From: an uncultured Clostridia bacterium
GTDB taxonomy: Bacteria > Bacillota > Clostridia > Christensenellales > Aristaeellaceae
NCBI GenBank assembly: GCA_934621485.1
Contig: CAKTUS010000123.1
Location: forward strand, 1 to 5,290
Direction: 5' to 3'
DNA: 5,290 bases
Part shown: positions 1-5,290 of the stretch, piece after piece
How positions within the stretch are numbered: the stretch's first letter is position 1
How the letters are laid out: every line of letters starts with the position of its first letter
The notes under the pieces: generated by a model
Database searches by the model: none
What the model saw: the letters and a program-made list of their open reading frames with translations, nothing else
Told to the model about the DNA's origin: nothing
Program-made: the position numbers and the translations under genes

Positions 1-466
1 AATCACGGCTCAGGTAATCCCGGCCGTTCACCTGGGCCCAGCCGCTCAGGCCGGGCCGAATGTCGCTGGCGCCGTATTGGTCGCGCAGCATCATCAAATC
101 GTACTGGTTCCACAAAGCGGGCCTGGGGCCGATGAGCGCCATATCGCCCTTGAGAATATTCCACAGCTGGGGCAGCTCGTCCAGGCTGGTTTTGCGCAGC
201 ACCTTGCCGATGGGCGTAATGTACCGGCCCGCTCCATGCAGGTCGTTGGTGGGAACATCCTTGGGGGTTTCCGTACTCATGGTGCGAAACTTGTAAATTT
301 CAAACAGCTGCCGGTGGCGGCCATAGCGCTTTTGACGAAAGATGACCGGCCCCTTGCTGTCCAGCTTAATCAGCAACGCAATCAGCAGCATCAGGGGACT
401 GAGCACAATCAGGCCGGTCAAAGCAATCAGCAGATCCAGCAGCCGCTTGACATATCGTTCGTACAT
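1..466 (-). CDS. Small initiating sugar-phosphate transferase (bacterial sugar transferase / polyprenyl-phosphate phosphoglycosyltransferase), 3' end outside window
   Basis: Transfers a sugar-1-phosphate from a nucleotide sugar to undecaprenyl phosphate at the inner face of the membrane, the first step in building a capsule, exopolysaccharide or glycoprotein glycan. The visible 155 residues are open to the window edge. Residues 11-35 form one hydrophobic segment with a central Ser-Pro (23-24), as expected for the re-entrant membrane helix of the family. Then come the KFRTM motif (59-63), the DELPQLWN block with the catalytic Asp-Glu pair (96-97), GPRP (113-116) and PGLSGWAQVNGRD (138-150). 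The protein begins directly at this catalytic module, so it is the small single-domain form (usually about 200 residues) and not the long WcaJ type with extra membrane helices. Roughly 40-50 residues are missing. The start at 466 is fixed by a perfect AGGAGG six bases upstream. The family is certain; the sugar used cannot be read from the sequence. Confidence 0.93.
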   Translation of the reverse strand, partial: MYERYVKRLLDLLIALTGLIVLSPLMLLIALLIKLDSKGPVIFRQKRYGRHRQLFEIYKFRTMSTETPKDVPTNDLHGAGRYITPIGKVLRKTSLDELPQLWNILKGDMALIGPRPALWNQYDLMMLRDQYGASDIRPGLSGWAQVNGRDYLSRD

Positions 467-472
467 AGGGAG

Positions 473-478
473 CCTCCT
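473..478 (-). promoter_or_regulatory. Ribosome binding site of the sugar transferase, overlapping the upstream stop codon
   Basis: A perfect AGGAGG lies six bases before the ATG at 466. It overlaps the TAG stop (479-477) of the ComEA-like gene, reading TAGGAGG. Ribosomes ending the upstream gene finish on this site, which favours coupled re-initiation. It is the strongest ribosome site in the operon. Confidence 0.85.
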
Positions 479-842
479 ATGGTTGGGATAGCGAGACGTG
501 CCGCCTCAGCTTTTCCAGCATTTTGGGACCGACGCCCTTCACGGAAAGCAAATCCTCCACATAGAGAAAGGGGCCGTTTTGTTCCCGCTCTTCCAAAATG
601 CGCCGCGCCAGCTCCGCGCCGATGCCGGGCAGCGTTTGCAGCTGTTCTGCATTGGCCTGGTTCAAATCCACACCGGGTCCAGGCGCTTCGGTGCATATAA
701 CGGCCCGCGGCCCCGACGGAAACAGCGCCAGGCTGCGATTTCCCGGCGGCGCGGTTCTGTGGGCCGCCGTCAGTGTCAGGCAAGTCAGAAGGAGCGCTGC
801 GGCCATCGCCCAGCCTGCTGCGCGGAAAAATGGCTTTTCCAT
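477..842 (-). CDS. Short membrane-anchored helix-hairpin-helix protein, ComEA-like
   Basis: A 121-residue protein with an N-terminal hydrophobic segment (about residues 9-27) that is a membrane anchor or signal peptide, a Pro/Gly-rich linker (28-57), and a C-terminal tandem helix-hairpin-helix domain (58-117). The domain opens with VDLNQANAEQL and has two hairpin loops, LPGIG (71-75) and VKGVG (101-105), which contact the DNA backbone in this family. In competent bacteria ComEA binds incoming double-stranded DNA outside the membrane and hands it to ComEC. Classic Gram-positive ComEA is around 200 residues and carries an SLBB region between anchor and DNA-binding domain; here that region is absent or reduced to the linker. 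The start at 842 is chosen because it falls five bases after the cysS stop, has AAGGCG eight bases upstream, and puts the hydrophobic segment at the N-terminus. An in-frame ATG at 941 lies inside cysS and would add 33 polar residues. Domain is sure; a role in DNA uptake is not. Confidence 0.85.
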   Translation of the reverse strand: MEKPFFRAAGWAMAAALLLTCLTLTAAHRTAPPGNRSLALFPSGPRAVICTEAPGPGVDLNQANAEQLQTLPGIGAELARRILEEREQNGPFLYVEDLLSVKGVGPKMLEKLRRHVSLSQP

Positions 843-847
843 GTTTC

Positions 848-2242
848 TTACGCCTTGCGTACCTTTTGCCCGGCCTTGGTATCCTCCAGAATAAACCCCA
901 TGGCGTGAATGGCGTCGCGCAGTTCGTCGGAGCGCTTCCAATCCTTGTTTTTGCGGGCCTGAGCGCGCTCATCCACCAGCGCCTGCACATCGGCGGGAAC
1001 GGCGTCCTCCTGCTTCATCAGCAGGCCCAGCACGCCGCAAATGGCGTTCATTTTGTTCTGCCCCATTTCCACGGCGGCCTTGCTCACGCCGCTCTGGGGC
1101 AGCTTGTGCACGCCGCGCACCAGCTCAAACAGAGCGGCCAGCGCGTCCGCCGTGTTCAAATCGTCGTCCATGGCGGCCGCAAACTTTTCCTCGGCCTTTT
1201 CGCACTCATCCATAAAGGCGCGTTCGGCTTCGTTGGGCTCCCGGTCCTCAGCCGTCTTAGCCAGGAAGGCCAACTGATCCCGAGCAATGTAAAGGCGTTC
1301 CAGACTGCTGGCGGCGGCTTCAATCAGCTCCCGGCTGAAGTTGATGGGGCTGCGGTAGTGCGCGGACAGCATAAACAGGCGCACCGCCTCCAGATCAAAC
1401 TCCTTGGCAATATCGCGCACGGTGAAGAAGTTGCCCTTGGACTTGGACATTTTTTCGTTATTGATGTTGATAAAGCCGTTGTGCATCCAGTAATTCACAT
1501 AGGGCTTGCCGGTAGCGCCGGTGGTTTGGGCAATTTCGTTTTCATGGTGTGGGAACAGAAGATCCTTGCCGCCGCCGTGAATGTCAAAGGTGTCGCCCAG
1601 ATAGGTGGTGCTCATGGCCGAGCACTCGATATGCCAGCCGGGACGGCCCATGCCCCAGGGGCTTTCCCAGGCGGGTTCGCCGGGCTTCTGCGCCTTCCAC
1701 AGGGCAAAATCCAGCGGATCCTCCTTCTGCTCGTCCACGCTGACCCGAGCGCCGCTTTCCAGATCCTCCAGGTTCTGGCCGCATAGACGGCCGTATTGCG
1801 GAAACGCCTTAACCCGGTAATACACATCGCCGTTGGACTCATAGGCCAGGCCCTTGTCCACCAGCTTTTGAATCATGGCGATGATTTGGGGAATATGCTC
1901 CGTGGCCCGGGGATGCACCGTAGCCGGACGGATACCCAGCGCCTTGGCGTCGGTGAAATATTCGCCGATATACTTTTCGGCCACTTCCTTAACGGTAATG
2001 CCTTCCTCATTGGCTCGGCGAATCATTTTGTCGTCGATATCCGTAAAATTCTGTACAAAGGTTACGTCATAGCCGCGGTACTCCAGATAGCGGCGCAACA
2101 CGTCAAACACAATGAACGGCCGGGCATTGCCAATGTGAAAGTAGTTATACACCGTGGGGCCGCAGGCGTAAATGCCCACCTTTCCCTCATGAATGGGGTG
2201 GAACTCTTCCTTTTTACGGGTCATGCTGTTATAGATCTGCAT
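848..2242 (-). CDS. cysS: Cysteinyl-tRNA synthetase
   Basis: Attaches cysteine to tRNA-Cys using ATP, in the cytoplasm. At 464 residues it is full length for the bacterial enzyme. The class I Rossmann core is intact: the HIGN form of the HIGH motif (36-39) and KMSKS (264-268). The zinc site that selects cysteine is complete, with Cys27 (YACGPTVYN), Cys207 (HIECSAMS), His232 and Glu236 (PHHENEIAQ). TDIDDKMI (67-74) and the C-terminal helical region with KNKDWKRSDELRD, which carries tRNA-binding elements, are also present. The start at 2242 gives the usual N-terminus (MQIYNSMTRKKEEF) and has AAGGAG nine bases upstream; an in-frame ATG at 2332 would add 30 residues unlike the family. It overlaps the end of cysE by 14 nt, so the two are co-translated. 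The pairing matches the Firmicutes cysE-cysS arrangement, in which cysteine supply and charging are made together. No sign of damage. Confidence 0.98.
   Translation of the reverse strand: MQIYNSMTRKKEEFHPIHEGKVGIYACGPTVYNYFHIGNARPFIVFDVLRRYLEYRGYDVTFVQNFTDIDDKMIRRANEEGITVKEVAEKYIGEYFTDAKALGIRPATVHPRATEHIPQIIAMIQKLVDKGLAYESNGDVYYRVKAFPQYGRLCGQNLEDLESGARVSVDEQKEDPLDFALWKAQKPGEPAWESPWGMGRPGWHIECSAMSTTYLGDTFDIHGGGKDLLFPHHENEIAQTTGATGKPYVNYWMHNGFININNEKMSKSKGNFFTVRDIAKEFDLEAVRLFMLSAHYRSPINFSRELIEAAASSLERLYIARDQLAFLAKTAEDREPNEAERAFMDECEKAEEKFAAAMDDDLNTADALAALFELVRGVHKLPQSGVSKAAVEMGQNKMNAICGVLGLLMKQEDAVPADVQALVDERAQARKNKDWKRSDELRDAIHAMGFILEDTKAGQKVRKA
851..856 (-). promoter_or_regulatory. Weak ribosome binding site of the ComEA-like gene
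   Basis: AAGGCG (five of six matches to AAGGAG) ends eight bases before the ATG at 842 and lies within the last codons of cysS. It decides the start at 842 in preference to the upstream ATG at 941. Being weak and inside cysS, it suggests that translation depends on ribosomes arriving from cysS. Confidence 0.5.
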
Positions 2243-3014
2243 GGTTTTTCTCTCCTTCTTCTCTCGGTAAGACCCCTGGCTGTTCATCCTGAGCGCAGCC
2301 CTCGCACTGGCCGTTGCAGCGCTCGCTTCCATCCAGATTCCACAAACACTCTTCGTAACCCAGCTGCCGGGCGTGCTTTGCCAGGCAGCTTTCCAGCAGG
2401 GTCAGGCGTTTCACCAGCGCCTCCATACGATCCAGCATGGGGTCGGGCAGGTTAATCTGGTCCAAATCCACGCCGCCCGGCGGGGTGGGCTGCTTCTTTT
2501 TTACAATGCGGCCCGGATTGCCCACGACGGTGCAGTTGGGCGGCACATCCTTGAGCACGATGGAGCCTGCGCCAATCTTGCTGTGATGCCCAACGGTAAT
2601 CGGGCCCAGCACCTTGGCTCCTGCGCCGATGGTAACGCCGCTTTCAATGGTGGGATGGCGCTTTCCCACATCCTTGCCGGTGCCGCCCAGGGTAACGCCC
2701 TGATAAATGGTTACGTCGTCGCCAATGATGGTGGTTTCGCCAATGACAACGCCATCGCCATGGTCAATGAAAACCCGGCGGCCGATTTCCGCGCCCGGGT
2801 GAATTTCAATGCCGGTCTGGTGACGGGCCCGCTGGCTGAGCCATCTGGCCAGCAGCACGTGGCCCTTTTTGTACAGGGCGTTGGCCTTGCGGTGAGCCTT
2901 CAGCGCCTTAAGACCCGGATAGCACAGCCGCACCTCCGCCATGCTTTTGGCGGCGGGGTCGCGCTCCAGCACGGCCTGCCGGTCTTCCCGAACCAGTTGT
3001 TTCCAATCACTCAT
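2229..3014 (-). CDS. cysE: Serine O-acetyltransferase with a cysteine-rich C-terminal tail
   Basis: Acetylates L-serine with acetyl-CoA to give O-acetylserine, the first committed step of cysteine synthesis. 261 residues. A short N-terminal helical part (1-66, with ERDPAAKS at 17-24) precedes the left-handed beta-helix of hexapeptide repeats (about 67-172). Active-site residues known from Haemophilus and E. coli CysE are present: Asp84-His85 (IDHGDG), Glu93 (IGETT) and His120 (KRHPTI); GGTGK (110-114) is also conserved. The core resembles the shorter Bacillus-type enzyme (217 residues in B. subtilis) more than the E. coli one. Beyond the core is an extra tail: LPDPMLDRMEALVKRL, then a cysteine-rich stretch with Cys210, 223, 233, 237 and 240. 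The start at 3014 overlaps the ppk stop by 8 nt (ATGAGTGA) and has GAGGAA seven bases upstream; an in-frame ATG at 3089 would lie deep in ppk. Cysteine feedback is usual for the family, but how the tail might affect it is unknown. Confidence 0.96.
   Translation of the reverse strand: MSDWKQLVREDRQAVLERDPAAKSMAEVRLCYPGLKALKAHRKANALYKKGHVLLARWLSQRARHQTGIEIHPGAEIGRRVFIDHGDGVVIGETTIIGDDVTIYQGVTLGGTGKDVGKRHPTIESGVTIGAGAKVLGPITVGHHSKIGAGSIVLKDVPPNCTVVGNPGRIVKKKQPTPPGGVDLDQINLPDPMLDRMEALVKRLTLLESCLAKHARQLGYEECLWNLDGSERCNGQCEGCAQDEQPGVLPREEGEKNHADL
2252..2257 (-). promoter_or_regulatory. Ribosome binding site of cysS, inside the cysE coding region
   Basis: AAGGAG with a nine-base spacer to the ATG at 2242. 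It lies within the final codons of cysE and supports the 2242 start over the longer in-frame option at 2332. Confidence 0.75.
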
Positions 3015-5130
3015 GGTTTTCTTCCTCGTTCCCGCAAACGGCGTCGGCCGGTTCCTGAGCCGGCTGCGCAATGCGGTAGTCGCCGGCAAACACGCCCTGA
3101 ATGTCTTTGAGCATGGTTTCCTGAGCGTTCAGTCCGCCCGGGCCCCTGCGATGCAGCACGTATTCGCCATTCCCGCGGCGCCAGCGGCATTTTTCCGTAT
3201 CGTTCCATTGCAGCTGCAGCACATTTTCCACAGCCTGCCGAAGGGTCTCGTCCTTTACCGGGAACATCAGCTCCACCCGTTTGTACAGGTTGCGCTGCAT
3301 CCAATCCGCCGAGGACAGATACACCTCGTGCTCGCCTCCGTTTTCAAACAGGAAGGCGCGTGCGTGTTCCAGATAGCGGCCCACAATGGACCGCACATGG
3401 ATATTGTCCGTCAGCCCCGGCACTTCGGGAATCAGGCAGCAAATGCCGCGAATGATCAGGTAGATTTCTACGCCTGCCTGACCGGCCTCCATCAGCGCCC
3501 GCATCATCTTGGGATCGCAGAGCGAGTTCATCTTGGCCACAATACGGGCCGGGCGGCCCTCTCTGGCGTGGCTCATTTCCCGCTCGAACAGGGTGAGTAG
3601 CTTGGACTGCAGCATATCGGGCGCTTTAACCATTTGGTGCATTTCGCCCTCTTTGCCCTCCAGCAGATCAAAGAAGGCAACTGCATCGTCCGTCAGCCCC
3701 GGATCGGCGGTCAGCAGGCCAAAGTCGGTATACAGCTTGGCGGTGCCGTCGTGATAGTTTCCGGTTCCCAAGTGTACCTCACGGCGCACCTGGCCGTTTA
3801 CCTCCCGCTCAAACAGGGTAATCTTGCTGTGCACCTTCAAATGGGGCAGACCGTAAAGCACCCGGCACCCCGCCCGACGCAGCCTTTCGCCCCAATACAG
3901 ATTGTTTTCCTCGTCAAATCGGGCATGGGCCTCAAACAGCACCGTTACGCTCTTGCCGTTTTCCGCCGCCTGCGCCAACGCCGCCACAATGGGGCTGTTG
4001 CCGGACACGCGGTATAGCGTTTGCCGAATGGAGCGCACGGTTGGGTCTTCCACGGCACGCTGCATCAGATGCACCACCGGCGCAAAGCTGTGATAGGGAT
4101 GATACAGCAACCAATCCCGCCGGTCGATCTGGTCGAACACGTCCTCGCCCATCAGCTGCGGCGTTTCCGCCGGCGCGGCTGGCGCATATTTCAAATCAGG
4201 ACGTTTCACAATGCCGTAGAGGGCCATTATCATCTTATTCAGGTCCAGCGGCCCGGTAACCCGGTAGCGGCGCTCCATCTCCACCCCGAAGGTTTTCATC
4301 AGCAGGGTGAGCATTTCCTCGCTCATGCACTCCTCGGCTTCCAGGCGCATCACCTGACCGGTCGGGCGCTTGGCTAGCATCGTCCTGACGGCGCTTTCCA
4401 CATCCTCCTCTGTGCGCTCCTCCACGGGAAAATCCTGGTTGCGCAGCACACGGAAAGCGGCGGCATGCTCCATTTCCTCCTTGCCAAACAGGCGGGACAG
4501 GTTCAGCCGCACCACATCCTCCAGGCGAATCAGCCGCTGCACATCCTTATCGCAGGAAATATCAAACAGCCTGGGCAGCGCGGCGGGCAGGGAAATCAGC
4601 CGAAACTGAGCCTCCCGCTTGCGGCCGCGGGCCAGCTTTATACAAAAATACAGCTGCTTTTGGCGGCGGTGGCTTTCCTCCAGGCTTTTGGCCTTCAAAT
4701 ACGGGCGAATTTCTTTTTCAAACAGGCTTTTTACCCGGGCCAGAGCCTCGTCGTTCAGTGAAAAAGCCGGGTACAGCTGCACGCCCTCCAGGTACAGCTC
4801 GCTGCGAATCCCTTCGTAGAGCATGTACTGCACGTTGTTTTGGCGCAAAATCTCTTTATTGACCCGGCGATACAGCGTTTCCGCACGCATACCGCCCTGA
4901 ACCCGTTTGTCCCGCTCTTTGCCCTGCGCCGCTTCGTATACGCCATGGTAACGCACCTGCATAAACTCATCCAAATTGGAGGTAACGATGGATAGAAACT
5001 TGGCCCGCTCCAGCAGGGGGTTATCCGGGTTATCCGCTTCCTCCTGCACCCTGCGGTTAAACAGCAGCCAGCTCAGCTCCCGGTTTTGAATCGCTTTGCG
5101 GCTTTTCTTCCGTACATGTGCCGTAGCCAT
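3007..5130 (-). CDS. ppk1: Polyphosphate kinase, PPK1 family
   Basis: Reversibly polymerises the terminal phosphate of ATP into long-chain polyphosphate, a phosphate and energy store tied to stress responses; usually a cytoplasmic or membrane-associated oligomer. The 707 residues cover the whole four-domain family. The N-domain starts with NRELSWLLFNRRVQEEA (16-32) and SNLDEF (51-56), where Asn52 matches the ATP-contacting Asn45 of E. coli. The two phospholipase D-like catalytic domains hold LKVHSK with His434, equivalent to the autophosphorylated His435 of E. coli, and GRYLEHAR with His589, equivalent to His592. Arg374 (LYRVSG) and Arg404 (ARFDEE) match the two arginines of the E. coli active site. 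LLYHPYHSF, LGTGNYHDGTAKLYTDFGLLTAD and YLSSADWMQRNL are also typical. After NAQETM (668-673) there is a tail of about 30 polar, acidic residues. First gene of the operon; start supported by AGGAGA ten bases upstream and by the promoter beyond. Confidence 0.98.
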   Translation of the reverse strand: MATAHVRKKSRKAIQNRELSWLLFNRRVQEEADNPDNPLLERAKFLSIVTSNLDEFMQVRYHGVYEAAQGKERDKRVQGGMRAETLYRRVNKEILRQNNVQYMLYEGIRSELYLEGVQLYPAFSLNDEALARVKSLFEKEIRPYLKAKSLEESHRRQKQLYFCIKLARGRKREAQFRLISLPAALPRLFDISCDKDVQRLIRLEDVVRLNLSRLFGKEEMEHAAAFRVLRNQDFPVEERTEEDVESAVRTMLAKRPTGQVMRLEAEECMSEEMLTLLMKTFGVEMERRYRVTGPLDLNKMIMALYGIVKRPDLKYAPAAPAETPQLMGEDVFDQIDRRDWLLYHPYHSFAPVVHLMQRAVEDPTVRSIRQTLYRVSGNSPIVAALAQAAENGKSVTVLFEAHARFDEENNLYWGERLRRAGCRVLYGLPHLKVHSKITLFEREVNGQVRREVHLGTGNYHDGTAKLYTDFGLLTADPGLTDDAVAFFDLLEGKEGEMHQMVKAPDMLQSKLLTLFEREMSHAREGRPARIVAKMNSLCDPKMMRALMEAGQAGVEIYLIIRGICCLIPEVPGLTDNIHVRSIVGRYLEHARAFLFENGGEHEVYLSSADWMQRNLYKRVELMFPVKDETLRQAVENVLQLQWNDTEKCRWRRGNGEYVLHRRGPGGLNAQETMLKDIQGVFAGDYRIAQPAQEPADAVCGNEEENHE
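3022..3027 (-). promoter_or_regulatory. Ribosome binding site of cysE, inside ppk
   Basis: GAGGAA with a seven-base spacer to the ATG at 3014. It lies within the last codons of ppk, next to the ATGAGTGA stop-start overlap, which points to translational coupling. Confidence 0.65.
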
Positions 5131-5140
5131 GGCGCCTTCC

Positions 5141-5146
5141 TCTCCT
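5141..5146 (-). promoter_or_regulatory. Ribosome binding site of ppk1
   Basis: AGGAGA, ten bases before the ATG at 5130, followed at once by a second purine run (GGAAGG) with a shorter spacer. Either could pair with 16S rRNA; together they support 5130 as the start. Confidence 0.65.
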
Positions 5147-5166
5147 CTATCAAGGTATCATTTGTC

Positions 5167-5195
5167 ATTATAACACAGGATGAAGGCATCGTAAA
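5167..5195 (-). promoter_or_regulatory. Sigma-A-type promoter of the ppk1-cysE-cysS operon
   Basis: On the minus strand, -35 TTTACG (5195-5190, four of six to TTGACA) and a perfect -10 TATAAT (5172-5167) are separated by the ideal 17 bases. A TG one base before the -10 makes it an extended -10 (TGTTATAAT). Transcription would start near 5160, giving a leader of about 30 nt that includes the ppk1 ribosome site. It is the only good promoter seen for the five minus-strand genes. Confidence 0.78.
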
Positions 5196-5235
5196 GCAAA
5201 ACAACCGCTCCGGCAGGGCAACAGCATTTAAAAAG

Positions 5236-5244
5236 TGATATAAT
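5236..5244 (+). promoter_or_regulatory. Extended -10 promoter element facing the plus-strand gene
   Basis: TGATATAAT is a perfect TATAAT (5239-5244) with an upstream TG, the extended -10 form. At a 17-base spacing the -35 position (5216-5221) reads GGGCAA, which is poor. The expected transcription start, near 5251, is only about two bases before the ATG at 5253, so the GGAG at 5245-5248 would not be in that RNA. Either the transcript is nearly leaderless, or the true start codon lies further right, or this match is accidental. Confidence 0.45.
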
Positions 5245-5252
5245 GGAGTGGT

Positions 5253-5290
5253 ATGAAGATAGAAGAATTGCGGGAAAAACTCCAGGAACT
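5253..5290 (+). CDS. Start of a plus-strand gene, product unknown
   Basis: ATG at 5253 opens a frame that stays open to the edge: 12 complete codons, MKIEELREKLQE, then two bases. GGAG sits four bases before the ATG, a short but workable ribosome-site spacing. The Glu/Lys/Leu-rich helix is too short to assign a family. Openings of this kind occur in M24-type peptidases, but also in many other proteins, so I give no function. The gene diverges from ppk1. The start itself is uncertain because the -10 box lies so close. Confidence 0.5.
   Translation, partial: MKIEELREKLQE

Larger units (their letters stand above)
5131..5252. other. Divergent intergenic region
   Basis: 122 bases separate the diverging ppk1 and plus-strand genes. 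The region is visibly more AT-rich than the flanking coding sequence and holds the promoter features listed separately. I see no terminator hairpin, no riboswitch or T-box leader, and no clear palindromic operator. The predicted ppk1 leader of about 30 nt is too short for a T-box. Confidence 0.8.

Noticed and set aside
77..700. Plus-strand open frame of 207 codons opposite the sugar transferase and the ComEA-like gene
   Set aside because: It crosses the junction of two convincing minus-strand genes and has no family features; a shadow frame.
776..788. Possible lipoprotein signal (LLLTC, Cys21) in the ComEA-like protein
   Set aside because: Thr before Cys does not fit the usual lipobox, where Ala or Gly is expected, and hydrophobic residues continue after the Cys. 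A simple anchor or ordinary signal peptide is more likely.
427..990. Alternative minus-strand frame of 187 codons overlapping the ComEA-like gene
   Set aside because: Out of frame with cysS, the ComEA-like gene and the sugar transferase, all of which have recognisable motifs. It is rich in Arg, Gly and Ala, as shifted frames in GC-rich DNA are.
773..1786. Long plus-strand open frame of 337 codons opposite cysS
   Set aside because: It lies wholly antisense to a well-conserved cysS with intact motifs. Its translation is rich in Gly, Ala, His and Leu without recognisable domains, as expected for a mirror frame of GC-rich coding DNA, and it has no convincing ribosome site.
2373..3110. Plus-strand open frame of 245 codons opposite cysE
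   Set aside because: Antisense to the complete cysE hexapeptide repeats, with a composition that mirrors them (repeated Asn, Gly and Ala); no domain is recognisable.
5134..5187. Inverted repeat GCCTTC / GAAGGC in the intergenic region
   Set aside because: Only six bases with more than 40 bases between the arms; too weak for an operator or terminator and likely due to chance.

Overview
This window is a compact block of bacterial genes, almost all on the minus strand. It most resembles a fairly GC-rich member of the Firmicutes, probably of the Clostridia. The reasons are strong AGGAGG-type ribosome sites, a sigma-A style extended -10 promoter, an adjacent cysE-cysS pair (typical of Firmicutes) and a Bacillus-like CysE core. 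The assignment is an inference from gene order and sequence style, not a taxonomic proof.

Layout, read in the direction of transcription (right to left): a sigma-A-like promoter (about 5167-5195) drives ppk1 (polyphosphate kinase, 3007-5130), cysE (serine O-acetyltransferase, 2229-3014), cysS (cysteinyl-tRNA synthetase, 848-2242), a short membrane-anchored helix-hairpin-helix protein related to ComEA (477-842), and a small initiating sugar-phosphate transferase for envelope or exopolysaccharide (464-466 start, running off the left edge). Every junction is either an overlap (8 nt for ppk/cysE, 14 nt for cysE/cysS) or a gap of 10 nt or less, with no room for an internal terminator. The five genes therefore very likely form one operon with translational coupling. 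On the right, a plus-strand gene diverges from it and only its first 12 codons are visible.

Functional reading: CysE makes O-acetylserine, the precursor of cysteine, and CysS charges tRNA with that cysteine, so these two are one functional unit. PPK1 stores phosphate as polyphosphate. The sugar transferase would start a glycan on a membrane lipid carrier, and the ComEA-like protein probably binds DNA outside the membrane. These last three have no obvious biochemical link with cysteine and may simply share the transcript. The oddest points are a cysteine-rich C-terminal tail on CysE, a ComEA-like protein without the usual SLBB region and without comEC beside it, and a plus-strand start codon placed so close to its -10 box that the transcript would be nearly leaderless. 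I see no RNA genes, mobile elements, CRISPR arrays or clear terminators, and no convincing evidence of a wholly new system.
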